Notes: generated from the letters alone by a model not told the origin. Counted from the first letter of the stretch, positions 1-8,511 are shown. The stretch: 53,989 bases of DNA from Pseudomonas fluorescens (GCF_005938625.1 NZ_VCNJ01000070.1:1-53989); one strand, 5' to 3'. Numbers and translations: made by a program.

Positions 1-78
1 CGCTGCGCCCGGATCGATCCCGCAGCGAAGGAACCCCGAGCCCCAGCGAGCGGGCCGCACGCAGGAGCAAGCCTTGTC

Positions 79-110
79 GGTTACCTTTTCGGCGTTTGGA
101 AAAGGTGACC
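79..110. repeat. Palindromic intergenic repeat (Pseudomonas type)
   Basis: Two 12-nt arms (79-90 and 99-110) pair with one mismatch, GGTTACCTTTTC against GAAAAGGTGACC, and further GC-rich inverted segments follow to about 145. I recall this block recurring between genes in fluorescent pseudomonads. The reading frames through it look like translated repeat, not genes. Confidence 0.5.
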
Positions 111-206
111 CGCCGTCAGGGCGGAACCCTAAGCCGCCGTTACCGCAGCAACGGATATTCACCAAGCACACCCACAACATGGTCGGCCCAAAGGCCGCCA
201 AGACAC

Positions 207-238
207 AAAAAAAAGGGGCAACCGAAGTCGCCCCAAAA
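207..238 (-). terminator. Rho-independent terminator of ccoM
   Basis: Read on the minus strand, GGGGCGAC, a TTCG tetraloop and GTTGCCCC are followed by a run of eight T. It lies about 30 nt downstream of the ccoM stop codon, so the small gene is a complete single-gene transcription unit. Confidence 0.8.
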
Positions 239-267
239 TGCCTTGCGTGCTCATCAATCCAGAAGAA

Positions 268-381
268 TCACTTCTTGCGCTTATTCGCATCCTTCCAGAT
301 AAAAAATCCAAACCCTGCAAAAAACAGAACCATCAGCCCTACAGTCAGGACCCCGGCAAACACCACGTTATCGAAAAACAT
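268..381 (-). CDS. ccoM: cbb3-type cytochrome c oxidase small subunit CcoM (37 aa)
   Basis: The gene encodes 37 residues beginning MFFDNVVFAGVLTVGLMV and ending in WKDANKRKK. There is one hydrophobic helix (about residues 6-28) and a short basic tail. This matches my memory of CcoM, the single-helix subunit found in the P. stutzeri cbb3 oxidase structure, which helps assemble or stabilise that inner-membrane terminal oxidase. The start is fixed by AGGAGG about 7 nt upstream. A terminator follows, and an ANR-like box lies about 66 bp upstream at a position typical of an activated promoter. No other cco gene is in the window, so it is encoded apart from the main oxidase operon. The gene is short enough to be missed by routine calling. 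Confidence 0.8.
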   Translation of the reverse strand: MFFDNVVFAGVLTVGLMVLFFAGFGFFIWKDANKRKK

Positions 382-419
382 GACTGGCCTCCTGGCCCCT
401 GCTCTGCTGCGATGGAGCT

Positions 420-460
420 AAGTTACCAAACACACAGGCGCACAAATTGACCGGGATCAA
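420..460 (-). promoter_or_regulatory. ANR/FNR-type box and -10 of ccoM
   Basis: TTGAC-CGGG-ATCAA at 447-460 differs from the FNR/ANR consensus TTGAT-N4-ATCAA at one base. On the minus strand a -10-like TAACTT lies at 425-420. A start site near 413 would put the box centre close to -41, the usual class II activator position. ANR control under low oxygen would fit a high-affinity cbb3 oxidase subunit. The placement is inferred; the box itself is seen. Confidence 0.6.
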
Positions 461-526
461 TACCAGCAACGAAGGGGGTAGAAGGAGGGAAATTAAATGA
501 CCTGTATCAACGGATGCAGGGACAGA

Positions 527-688
527 TCAACGCTTTTTCGGCTTGTTTTTCGACTTTTTCCTGGTTTTTCCCAACGGCATGGCCTGCTCGAACGCCTGGC
601 GCACTTCGTTCAGGCGCTTCTCGTTGAGATCATGCACGCGCTTGGCGCGCTCAGCGCCGAGGTCAATCAGTTTGTCGTCTTGGCTCAT
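527..688 (-). CDS. Small conserved-looking hypothetical protein (53 aa)
   Basis: The 53-residue protein starts MSQDDKLIDLGAERAKRV and ends in a strongly basic tail (GKTRKKSKNKPKKR). A helix rich in E, R and K makes up most of the first 38 residues. It has no membrane segment and no cysteine. I believe close homologues occur throughout Pseudomonas, but I know no function. The ribosome site before the ATG is weak. The tail suggests nucleic-acid or ribosome contact, which is only a guess. Confidence 0.6.
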   Translation of the reverse strand: MSQDDKLIDLGAERAKRVHDLNEKRLNEVRQAFEQAMPLGKTRKKSKNKPKKR

Positions 689-861
689 GGCGTCATTACA
701 TCACTTGAATGAATCACAACTGCCACATCACCGGCAGGACTGCGCCAATAATGCCGCCTGACGTTGGCACTGACCAGCCATTGCCAGCGACGACAGGCAA
801 CAATTGATGTACCGAACAACAGTTTTGCCCGCAGAATCTGCGCTTTGCGCCAAACCCGAGG

Positions 862-1737
862 ATGTTTGCCGTGCCTTTGCACCAGGATCTGCCACCGCTG
901 ATGGCCTTGCGCGTTTTTGAAGCCGTGGCCCGCCACTTGAGCTTCATCAAGGCCGCCGACGAGTTGTCTGTGACGCAAAGTGCGATCAGCCATCAGGTAC
1001 ACAAACTCGAAGCATTTCTGGATCAGCGACTGTTTGTCCGGCGTACCCGCGCAATCGACCTGACACCTGCCGGCGCAGCCTACTATCGCCAGATCGAACC
1101 GGCACTCGCCGCCATCGCCGCCGCCAGCCGCGAGTTGCGCGGCAATCAACGCACGACCTTGCGAATCGGCCTGCTGGCGTCATTTGCCACCTTGTGGCTG
1201 GCCTCGCGACTCAGCGACTTCCGGGCCAAACACCCCGACATCCATGTCGAACTGATCCCCGCCGTGCAGTTGGCCGACGTCAAGGGTGGCGAAGTCGATC
1301 TGGCCATTCGTTACGGCAAGGGCCATTGGCCGGACGTCCAGGCCCGACGCTTCATGACCGAAACGCTGACACCAGTGTGCAGCCCGGCCTTCAAGCGAAC
1401 GGGTGTGCAAAACGGTCCCCTGTTGATGGCCAAATCGCTGCAACCGTTCGAATGGACTGACTGGAGCCAGCACAGCGGCATAGATCTGGCTCAGGTGCCG
1501 AGCGTCATGCTGCATGACTACAACATCGTGGTCGAATCAGCCGTCGCCGGTCAGGGCATCGCCATGGGACGGCAATGCCTGATCGCTCGCCGCCTCAAGG
1601 AAGGCTCCTTGGTGCCGGCCTTTGATACCGCGCCGCTACGGGGTGACATCGGCTATTGGCTGGTGACGCCGGAACGGCCCTTGTCCGCGCCGGCCGCGTG
1701 TTTCAGCCAATGGCTGGATGAAGCCGTCGACGCATGA
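862..1737 (+). CDS. LysR-family transcriptional regulator (GcvA-like)
   Basis: This 291-aa regulator has an N-terminal winged helix-turn-helix (LPPLMALRVFEAVARHLSF, then AADELSVTQSAISHQ, about residues 11-50) followed by a LysR effector-binding domain (about 95-290). The wording of the HTH is that of the GcvA/AmpR-like subgroup. It lies just upstream of, and in the same direction as, ridA and a class V aminotransferase gene, so it probably controls them. A GAGG sits almost touching the ATG, so the ribosome site is poor, but the family's LPPL motif is only included if translation starts here or slightly upstream. The effector is unknown. Confidence 0.85.
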   Translation: MFAVPLHQDLPPLMALRVFEAVARHLSFIKAADELSVTQSAISHQVHKLEAFLDQRLFVRRTRAIDLTPAGAAYYRQIEPALAAIAAASRELRGNQRTTLRIGLLASFATLWLASRLSDFRAKHPDIHVELIPAVQLADVKGGEVDLAIRYGKGHWPDVQARRFMTETLTPVCSPAFKRTGVQNGPLLMAKSLQPFEWTDWSQHSGIDLAQVPSVMLHDYNIVVESAVAGQGIAMGRQCLIARRLKEGSLVPAFDTAPLRGDIGYWLVTPERPLSAPAACFSQWLDEAVDA

Positions 1738-1752
1738 GCCATTTCGATTCAT

Positions 1753-1769
1753 CGGATTAAATCTATCCG
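1753..1769. promoter_or_regulatory. Possible LysR operator upstream of ridA
   Basis: CGGAT-N7-ATCCG is a short inverted repeat of 17 bp in the 89-bp gap between the LysR gene and ridA. It has the size and placement of a LysR-type site, about 58 bp before the ridA start. No footprint or second copy supports it. Confidence 0.3.
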
Positions 1770-1826
1770 TTTGTCGCCCTCCCCTCGTTTCAACATGCTG
1801 AGGCCCTTCATTCAGGAGGTCTCAAC

Positions 1827-2297
1827 ATGAGCGAATCTCTGCGCGAGCGTATCGAACAACTCGGCCTGCACCTGCCAACACCGAGCCAGCCCATCGCCAA
1901 CTATATCAACCACGTTGTCAGTCAGAACCAGTTGTTCATCTCAGGACAGATTCCGTTGCTGGATGGCAAACCTGCATTCATCGGGCGGCTCGGTGAAGCC
2001 ATCAGCGAAGCAGAGGGGATCAACGCTGCCGAACTCGCCGCACTGGGTTTGCTTGCCCAACTGAGCGATGCCCTGGGCGATGACCTATCGAAACTGGTGA
2101 GAATTATCCGCCTCGGTGTTTTTATCGCCGCCACGCCCCAGTTCCAGCGTCAGGGCGCGGTCGCCAATGGCGCTTCCAACCTGCTGGTCAACGCGCTGGG
2201 CGACAAGGGCCGGCATGTCCGCACCGCCGTCGGCGTCGCCAGCCTGCCCAGTGGAGTGGCGGTAGAACTTGACGCGATTTTCGAGCTCAAGCCGTGA
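1827..2297 (+). CDS. RidA/YjgF-family protein
   Basis: The 156-aa protein ends with the family core HVRTAVGVASLPSGVAVELDA, in which the Arg corresponds to the residue that binds the imine's carboxylate in RidA deaminases. RidA proteins hydrolyse reactive enamine/imine intermediates such as 2-aminoacrylate made by PLP enzymes. At about 156 aa it belongs to the longer YjgF branch rather than the 128-aa E. coli RidA type. A good AGGAGG precedes the ATG. Its stop codon overlaps the start of the downstream PLP enzyme gene, so the two are translated together, and it may clear that enzyme's by-products or hydrolyse its product. Confidence 0.85.
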   Translation: MSESLRERIEQLGLHLPTPSQPIANYINHVVSQNQLFISGQIPLLDGKPAFIGRLGEAISEAEGINAAELAALGLLAQLSDALGDDLSKLVRIIRLGVFIAATPQFQRQGAVANGASNLLVNALGDKGRHVRTAVGVASLPSGVAVELDAIFELKP

Positions 2298-3505
2298 ACA
2301 GCGAGGACGTCGAACACCAGCGGGCAGCCACACCCGGCTGCGCGCGGATCATTCATTTCAACCACGCCGGCTCTTCACTGCCAAGTCAGGCCACCCTCGA
2401 TGCGATAATCGAGCAGTTGCAACGCGAAGCACTGGGCGGGCCGATGGAGGCCGCCGATCTGCAGATTCAGCAACGGGCGCGCACCGCAGCCGCGCAAATG
2501 CTGAATGCCGAACCCGAGAGCATCGCCTTCGCCAGCAGCGGCTCGGCAGCATGGAGTCAGGCATTCAATGCGCTGGGGCCCTGGCAATCGGGTGAGCGGA
2601 TTCTGGTCGGGCGCCATGAGTGGGCCGGCAATCTGGCGTGCATCGCTGAAGCGGTGAAGGCCGGGGCACGTCTGGACGTCATTCCCTGTGACGCCCACGG
2701 TGCAGTCGATCCGCAGGCACTGGCGCAGATGATTGACCACAACGTGCGGCTGATCGCACTGACCTGGTTGCCCGCCAACGGTGGCCTGATCAATCCCGCC
2801 GCGCAGATTGGTCAGGTCGCGCAACGACACGGCATCCCCTACTTCGTCGATGCTGGCCAGGCCTTGGGGCAGTTACCTTGCGATGTTCAGGCCTTGCATT
2901 GCGATGTGCTCAAAGGCGCGGGACGCAAATACCTTCGAGGCCCGCGCGGCACCGCGGTTCTCTATGTGCGGCCGAGCTTCATGCAGCGTTTGCTGCCGGT
3001 GCAGCGCGACGTGCTTTCGGCGCCGTGGGACGGCCAGCGGTTTGCCTTGCGCGAGGATGCCCGGCGTTTCGAAACCAGTGAAGTGTCATTGGCGCTACTG
3101 GCCGGACTGGCCAATGCGCTGGAAGAACACAACCGCATCGGTGCGCAGGCCATATGCCGGCGAATCGGGCAGATGAGCCGCCCGCTGCGCCAACGCTTGC
3201 AGGACATTCGCGGATTGTCATTGCAGGATCTCGGCCGCGAGCATCAGCAATCAGGGCTGATCGCCTTTACGCTTGAGGGCTGGGATTGTCTGGCATTGAA
3301 ACAGGCGCTGGCCATGCGAGGGATCAACATTGGCGCCAATGGTGTCGCCTACACCCCGCTGGACATGCAGGCGCGAGGGCTTGAGAACATTGCGCGGATC
3401 TCTCTGAGCTACCTGAACAGCGAGGCAGAAATCGACGTATTACTGACAGCGCTGAGCGAAATGGCCGCCCAGCCTCAGATCTCGATATCGACCCACAAGC
3501 CCTGA
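2294..3505 (+). CDS. Class V aminotransferase / cysteine-desulfurase-like PLP enzyme
   Basis: This 403-aa fold-type I PLP enzyme opens with the substrate-loop motif FNHAGSSLPS and carries YFVDAGQALGQLP (the Asp that pairs with the pyridine nitrogen) and DVLKGAGRKYLRGPRGT, where the Lys of GRKY is the likely Schiff-base lysine. The GTG start overlaps the ridA stop (GTGA), implying translational coupling. Class V members include desulfurases, kynureninase-like lyases and aminotransferases; the substrate cannot be read here. The 3' end overlaps the convergent gene at 3475-3816 by 31 bp. Confidence 0.8.
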   Translation: MNSEDVEHQRAATPGCARIIHFNHAGSSLPSQATLDAIIEQLQREALGGPMEAADLQIQQRARTAAAQMLNAEPESIAFASSGSAAWSQAFNALGPWQSGERILVGRHEWAGNLACIAEAVKAGARLDVIPCDAHGAVDPQALAQMIDHNVRLIALTWLPANGGLINPAAQIGQVAQRHGIPYFVDAGQALGQLPCDVQALHCDVLKGAGRKYLRGPRGTAVLYVRPSFMQRLLPVQRDVLSAPWDGQRFALREDARRFETSEVSLALLAGLANALEEHNRIGAQAICRRIGQMSRPLRQRLQDIRGLSLQDLGREHQQSGLIAFTLEGWDCLALKQALAMRGINIGANGVAYTPLDMQARGLENIARISLSYLNSEAEIDVLLTALSEMAAQPQISISTHKP

Positions 3506-3816
3506 CGCGGCTGGTCTTCCATCAGCGGCACCACCGGCACGGTGTTGTCGGCGTTCAGCTCGGTGCCGGGCACGGCCAGATGCTCTTCGGGATCTTCGTC
3601 GGCTTCGCGCCGACGACGGTCACGCTCCTGCTGGCGGCGCTGTTCTTCGCGCGCCATCAGGCGATCCTCTTCCGGATCGCGCTTTTGCAGATCGATCGTG
3701 CTTTCGTTGGAGCTTTCCTGCACCGGCACCACCGGAGGAATATCCGGCCGCTGGCGGATCGGATCCTGCTGGGAAGTGATCGGCACAGCGCTCAGGGGGA
3801 GCATCGGTGGCAACAT
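3475..3816 (-). CDS. Hypothetical low-complexity protein (113 aa)
   Basis: The protein is 113 aa, rich in Pro, Glu and Arg, with a central stretch of Arg/Glu (REEQRRQQERDRRRREADED) that would form a charged helix. No signal peptide or membrane segment is visible. AGGAG lies about 10 nt before the ATG at 3816. Similar proteins are found near rapA in Pseudomonas and are sometimes misnamed aspartate-semialdehyde dehydrogenase, to which this shows no likeness. Function is unknown; it is probably disordered. Confidence 0.65.
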   Translation of the reverse strand: MLPPMLPLSAVPITSQQDPIRQRPDIPPVVPVQESSNESTIDLQKRDPEEDRLMAREEQRRQQERDRRRREADEDPEEHLAVPGTELNADNTVPVVPLMEDQPRQGLWVDIEI

Positions 3817-3901
3817 ATAAAGGGTCTCCTGTCAGCAGGCTATCGGCTGTGGCAAAGGCGCCTTGAGCCGTCGGTCGCAAACTTGTGACCGGGTTGGCAC
3901 T

Positions 3902-3996
3902 GTAGGAGCTGCCGAAGGCTGCGATCTTTTAATGGGACAACACCGATTCCAAGTGTTCCCCAAGATCAAAAGATCGCAGCCTTCGGCAGCTCCTAC
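3902..3996. repeat. REP-type inverted pair, family A (copy 1)
   Basis: Two 29-nt arms of the GTAGGAGCTGCCGAAGGC type (ending GCGATCTTTT) face each other around a 37-nt spacer. This is a common fluorescent Pseudomonas REP doublet; five more lie in this window. Confidence 0.85.
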
Positions 3997-4008
3997 CCCA
4001 GTATTCCT

Positions 4009-4037
4009 TTGGCCTCAGGGTCGCATTCCGTTAAGAT
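4009..4037 (+). promoter_or_regulatory. Possible sigma-70 promoter of rapA
   Basis: TTGGCC at 4009-4014 and TAAGAT at 4032-4037 are separated by 17 bp, ending 32 bp before the rapA start codon. The match is moderate and the site sits just past the REP doublet. Confidence 0.35.
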
Positions 4038-4069
4038 AGCCCGCTTTTTCAAGGTGGGAGTCAGGCAGC

Positions 4070-6916
4070 ATGGCGCAGCAGTATCAACCGGGGCAACGCT
4101 GGATCAGTGACAGCGAAGCAGAGCTTGGTTTAGGCACCGTTCTGGCACAGGACGGCCGCTTGTTGACCGTGCTTTACCCGGCCACTGGCGAAACCCGCCA
4201 GTACGCGCTACGGAATGCGCCCCTGACCCGCGTGCGGTTCTCGCCGGGTGACAGCATCACCCACTTCGAGGGCTGGAAGATGACCGTGCAGCAAGTCGAC
4301 GACGTCGACGGGCTGATGGTCTATCACGGTCTCAACGGGCAGAACGAAGCCGTCACCCTGCCGGAAACCCAGCTGTCGAACTTCATTCAGTTCCGCCTGG
4401 CCAGCGACCGTCTGTTCGCCGGGCAGATCGACCCGCTGGCGTGGTTCTCGCTGCGTTACAACACCCTCGAACACACCAGCCGCCAGTTGCAATCCTCGCT
4501 CTGGGGCCTGGGTGGCGTGCGTGCGCAACCGATCGCGCACCAATTGCACATCGCCCGTGAAGTCGCTGACCGCATCGCGCCGCGCGTTCTGCTGGCGGAC
4601 GAGGTGGGTCTGGGTAAAACCATCGAAGCCGGTCTGGTGATCCATCGCCAACTGCTCTCGGGCCGCGCCAACCGCGTGCTGATCCTCGTCCCGGAAAACC
4701 TCCAGCACCAGTGGCTGGTGGAGATGCGCCGCCGCTTCAACCTGCAGGTCGCGCTGTTCGACGAAGAACGCTTCATCGAAAGCGATGCCGCCAACCCGTT
4801 CGAAGATACCCAACTGGCGCTGGTCGCGCTGGAATGGCTGGTCGACGACGAGAAGGCGCAGGACGCTCTGTTCGCCGCCGGTTGGGATCTGCTGGTGGTC
4901 GACGAAGCGCATCACCTGGTCTGGCACGAAGAGAAAGCCAGCGCCGAATACTCGCTGGTCGAGCAACTCGCCGAGGTCATCCCGGGCGTGCTGCTGCTCA
5001 CCGCCACCCCGGAACAACTCGGCCAGGACAGCCACTTCGCCCGTCTGCGCCTGCTCGATCCGAACCGTTTCCATGACCTGGCCGCGTTCCGCGCCGAGAG
5101 CGACAACTATCGCCCGGTGGCCGAAGCCGTACAGGAGCTGCTCGACAAGGGCCGTCTCTCGGCCAAAGCGCACAAAACCATTCAGGGTTTCCTCGGCAAC
5201 GAAGGCGAAGCCTTGCTGACCGCGGTCAACGATGGCGACACCGAAGCCAGCGCCCGCCTCGTGCGCGAACTGCTCGATCGCCACGGCACCGGCCGCGTGC
5301 TGTTCCGTAACACCCGCGCTGCCGTGCAGGGTTTCCCCGAGCGCAAACTGCACCCGTACCCGCTGCCGTGCCCGGACGAATACCTCGAACTGCCGTTGGG
5401 CGAACACGCCGAGCTGTACCCGGAAGTCAGCTTCCAGGCACAACCGGAAGCCAGCGAAGAAGAGCGCTGGTGGAAATTCGACCCGCGCGTCGAGTGGCTG
5501 ATCGATCAGCTGAAAATGCTCAAGCGCACCAAAGTGCTGGTGATCTGCGCCCACGCCGAAACCGCGATGGACCTGGAAGACGCCCTGCGCGTGCGTTCCG
5601 GCATCCCGGCCACGGTGTTCCATGAAGGCATGAACATCCTTGAGCGTGACCGCGCCGCCGCGTACTTCGCCGACGAAGAATTCGGCGCGCAAGTGCTGAT
5701 CTGCTCGGAAATCGGCAGTGAAGGTCGTAACTTCCAGTTCGCACACCACCTGGTGCTGTTCGATCTGCCGTCGCACCCGGACCTGCTCGAGCAGCGTATC
5801 GGTCGTCTCGACCGGATCGGCCAGAAGCACATCATCGAACTGCACGTGCCGTACCTGGAAACCAGCCCGCAAGAGCGCCTGTTCCAGTGGTATCACGAAG
5901 CGCTGAACGCGTTCCTCAACACTTGCCCGACCGGCAACGCCTTGCAGCACCAGTTCGGCCCGCGCCTGCTGCCACTGCTCGAAGAAGCCGACGATAGTGA
6001 GTGGCAAGCGCTGATCGACGAAGCGCGCAGCGAGCGCGAGCGTCTGGAAGCCGAGCTGCACACCGGCCGCGACCGTCTGCTGGAGCTCAACTCCGGTGGT
6101 GCTGGCGAAGGTGAGGCGCTGGTCGAAGACATCCTTGAGCAAGACGATCAGTTTGCCCTGCCGATCTACATGGAAACCCTGTTCGACGCGTTCGGCATCG
6201 ACAGCGAAGACCATTCGGAAAACGCCCTGATCCTCAAGCCAAGCGAGAAAATGCTCGACGCCAGCTTCCCGCTGGGCGACGACGAAGGTGTGACCATCAC
6301 CTACGACCGCAACCAGGCGCTGTCGCGCGAAGACATGCAGTTCATCACCTGGGAACACCCGATGGTGCAGGGCGGCATGGATCTGGTGCTGTCCGGTTCG
6401 ATGGGCAACACCGCCGTCGCGCTGATCAAGAACAAGGCACTGAAGCCGGGCACCGTACTGCTGGAATTGCTGTATGTCAGCGAAGTGGTAGCGCCGCGTT
6501 CGCTGCAACTGGGCCGTTACCTGCCGCCGGCCGCCCTGCGCTGCCTGCTCGATGCCAATGGCAACGATCTGTCGCCACGCGTCTCGTTCGAAACGCTGAA
6601 CGATCAGCTGGAAAGCGTGCCACGTGCCAGCGCCAACAAGTTCATCCAGGCCCAGCGCGATCAGCTGACGCCACGGATCAACGCCGGTGAAGACAAGATC
6701 GCCCCGCGTCACGCCGAGCGCGTGGCCGAGGCCTGTCGCCGTCTGGCGGCCGACACCGACGAAGAACTGGCGCGCCTGACCGCGTTGCAAGCGGTCAACC
6801 CGACCGTACGTGACAGCGAACTGGTGGCGTTGCGTGAACAGCGTGAGCAGGGTCTGGCGATGCTGGATAAAGCGGCGTTGCGACTGGAAGCGATTCGGGT
6901 GTTGGTGGCGGGCTAA
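4070..6916 (+). CDS. rapA: RNA polymerase-associated protein RapA (HepA), SWI2/SNF2 ATPase
   Basis: At 948 aa this matches E. coli RapA (968 aa). An N-terminal Tudor-like region (GQRWISDSEAELGLGTV) is followed by a Walker A DEVGLGKT at about 177-184, DEAH at 278-281, and a second RecA-like lobe with the helicase VI motif LEQRIGRLDRIGQ. RapA binds RNA polymerase and uses ATP to help it recycle after transcription. GGGAG lies 10 nt before the ATG. A long antisense frame covers the gene but is only its shadow. It is a single-gene unit. Confidence 0.97.
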   Translation: MAQQYQPGQRWISDSEAELGLGTVLAQDGRLLTVLYPATGETRQYALRNAPLTRVRFSPGDSITHFEGWKMTVQQVDDVDGLMVYHGLNGQNEAVTLPETQLSNFIQFRLASDRLFAGQIDPLAWFSLRYNTLEHTSRQLQSSLWGLGGVRAQPIAHQLHIAREVADRIAPRVLLADEVGLGKTIEAGLVIHRQLLSGRANRVLILVPENLQHQWLVEMRRRFNLQVALFDEERFIESDAANPFEDTQLALVALEWLVDDEKAQDALFAAGWDLLVVDEAHHLVWHEEKASAEYSLVEQLAEVIPGVLLLTATPEQLGQDSHFARLRLLDPNRFHDLAAFRAESDNYRPVAEAVQELLDKGRLSAKAHKTIQGFLGNEGEALLTAVNDGDTEASARLVRELLDRHGTGRVLFRNTRAAVQGFPERKLHPYPLPCPDEYLELPLGEHAELYPEVSFQAQPEASEEERWWKFDPRVEWLIDQLKMLKRTKVLVICAHAETAMDLEDALRVRSGIPATVFHEGMNILERDRAAAYFADEEFGAQVLICSEIGSEGRNFQFAHHLVLFDLPSHPDLLEQRIGRLDRIGQKHIIELHVPYLETSPQERLFQWYHEALNAFLNTCPTGNALQHQFGPRLLPLLEEADDSEWQALIDEARSERERLEAELHTGRDRLLELNSGGAGEGEALVEDILEQDDQFALPIYMETLFDAFGIDSEDHSENALILKPSEKMLDASFPLGDDEGVTITYDRNQALSREDMQFITWEHPMVQGGMDLVLSGSMGNTAVALIKNKALKPGTVLLELLYVSEVVAPRSLQLGRYLPPAALRCLLDANGNDLSPRVSFETLNDQLESVPRASANKFIQAQRDQLTPRINAGEDKIAPRHAERVAEACRRLAADTDEELARLTALQAVNPTVRDSELVALREQREQGLAMLDKAALRLEAIRVLVAG

Positions 6917-6945
6917 ACCGCCCTGCTCCAACGCTGAAACAACAA

Positions 6946-6965
6946 GGCCCGCAGCGATGCGGGCC
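6946..6965 (+). terminator. Hairpin after rapA
   Basis: GGCCCGC-AGCGAT-GCGGGCC forms a 7-bp GC stem 30 nt past the rapA stop. It lacks a T-tract and runs straight into a repeat, so its activity as a terminator is uncertain. Confidence 0.45.
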
Positions 6966-7078
6966 GATCGTTCCCACGCTCTGCGTGGGAATGCCTCAAG
7001 GGACGCTCCGCGTTCCAGCTCTGGAAAGGGACGCAGAGCGTCCCGTGCTGCATTCCCACGCAGAGCGTGGGAACGATC
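6966..7078. repeat. Palindromic repeat, family B (copy 1)
   Basis: Outer arms GATCGTTCCCACGC and GCGTGGGAACGATC enclose a pair of GGGACGC/GCGTCCC-type inner palindromes. Spurious frames through it give the SHALRGNA-like peptides sometimes called DUF1534. Confidence 0.85.
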
Positions 7079-7082
7079 AAGC

Positions 7083-7157
7083 AAAGATCGCAGCCTTCGA
7101 CAGCTCCTACAGGAAACCGCATTCCCATGTAGGAGCTGCCGAAGGCTGCGATCTTTT
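7083..7157. repeat. REP-type inverted pair, family A (copy 2)
   Basis: The two arms point tail-out around an 18-nt spacer, and one arm carries CCTTCGAC in place of CCTTCGGC. It directly follows family B copy 1 and ends just before the stop codon of the minus-strand MFS gene. Confidence 0.85.
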
Positions 7158-7161
7158 TATC

Positions 7162-8511
7162 TTAAGCAGTCGCTACTGCAACTTCTGGCTCAACCACCGC
7201 AACCAACCCCTCCTTCATCCGCTGCGCATCCCGCACAAAACACCGCGCCGCCAGAAACAGAAACACCATGGTCAAAAACAGCGCCACCGGAATCAGGTAC
7301 ATCGCGTCATGCAGCCCCACAGCCTTGAACGCCTCGGTCATCTGCTCAGCCCCCGCCGCCAACATCGCCGTGTGCGCAAAATGATCCGACAAACCACCCA
7401 CCACCACCGGCCCCAAGCCACCGCCGAGCAGATACAACCCGGCAAAGAACAACGCCATCGCTGTCGCCCGTAAACGCGGTTCGACCACGTCCTGAATCGC
7501 CGTGTAAACGCAGGTATAGAAGTTGTAGGCAAACAACCAACCGACACTGAACACCGCCACGAATACACCGATCTCGATACGCCCGGCATGCAGCGCCCAT
7601 GCCGTGCACAGCGTTGAAATGATCAGGCTCAACGCTGCAAACAAAAGCCGCCCATTGGCCACGCGCTGGTGAATCTTGTCGGCAATCCAGCCGCCCAGCG
7701 TCAGGCCGACCAGACCGGTGACGCCGACGATCATCCCGGTAGCCACCGCCGCTTCCTGCAACGGCATCAGGAAATAACGCTGCAGCATTGGCACCAGAAA
7801 CGAGTTGCAGGCATAGGTGGCGAAGTTGAAGCACAACCCGGCCATCACCAACCAGAGAAAGGTCGGCACCGCCAGGATCCGCCGGATCGGCTTGTCGACT
7901 TTCTCTTGAGACACTTGCACGGTTTCCGCCGCGCCGCGCTTCGGCTCTTTGATAAAGAACATGAAAATCGCCAGAAGCAGACCCGGCACCGCCGCAATGA
8001 AGAACGGCGCACGCCAGCTATCGAACGCCTTGACCATCGCACCGATGGTGAAGAACGCCAGCAACAATCCCAGCGGTAACCCGAGCATGAAAATGCCCAT
8101 CGCCCGCGCCCGACGATGCGCCGGGAACAGATCACCGATCAGCGAGTTGGCCGCCGGCGCATAACTGGCTTCGCCGATGCCGATGCCCATGCGCACGATC
8201 AGGAAACTCCAGAAACTGCCGACCAGACCATTGACCGCCGTCAGCGCACTCCACGTCGCCAGGCCCCAGCCCATCAATTTACTGCGCGAGCCGGTGTCGG
8301 CCATCCGCCCCAAAGGCAGGCCGGCGATGGCGTAAACGATGGTGAATGCGGTGCCGACAATCCCCAGTTGAAAGTCGCTGAGGTGCCATTCCATGCGGAT
8401 CGGCTCGATGATGATCGCCGGAATGGTGCGGTCGAAGAAGTTGAACAGGTTGGCGAGGAACAGCAGGAACAGAATGCGCCAGGCATTCGCCGCTTGGGTC
8501 GAGTTCTGCAT
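7162..8511 (-). CDS. MFS transporter, spinster-like family
   Basis: This 449-aa protein has about 12 hydrophobic segments. The loop between helices 2 and 3 reads GLPLGRMADTGSRSK (MFS motif A), and GIGEASYAPAANSLIGDLFP is characteristic of spinster-like transporters. It should act in the inner membrane as a proton-linked carrier for an organic acid, lipid or drug; the substrate cannot be told. GAGACGGA precedes the ATG. The gene stands alone, with a REP doublet immediately downstream. Confidence 0.85.
   Translation of the reverse strand: MQNSTQAANAWRILFLLFLANLFNFFDRTIPAIIIEPIRMEWHLSDFQLGIVGTAFTIVYAIAGLPLGRMADTGSRSKLMGWGLATWSALTAVNGLVGSFWSFLIVRMGIGIGEASYAPAANSLIGDLFPAHRRARAMGIFMLGLPLGLLLAFFTIGAMVKAFDSWRAPFFIAAVPGLLLAIFMFFIKEPKRGAAETVQVSQEKVDKPIRRILAVPTFLWLVMAGLCFNFATYACNSFLVPMLQRYFLMPLQEAAVATGMIVGVTGLVGLTLGGWIADKIHQRVANGRLLFAALSLIISTLCTAWALHAGRIEIGVFVAVFSVGWLFAYNFYTCVYTAIQDVVEPRLRATAMALFFAGLYLLGGGLGPVVVGGLSDHFAHTAMLAAGAEQMTEAFKAVGLHDAMYLIPVALFLTMVFLFLAARCFVRDAQRMKEGLVAVVEPEVAVATA

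Noticed and set aside
74..450. Short plus-strand frames at the window start
   Set aside because: They cross a palindromic repeat, a terminator and the antisense of ccoM, and have no ribosome site.
3902..3996. Family A doublets as rho-independent terminators or small RNAs
   Set aside because: They form long hairpins but occur many times, in either orientation and in gaps of every type, as expected of REP elements. Any termination is secondary.
4208..7084. 958-codon open frame antisense to rapA
   Set aside because: It is the mirror of a high-GC gene. It has no ribosome site or family likeness, while the plus-strand frame is a clear RapA.
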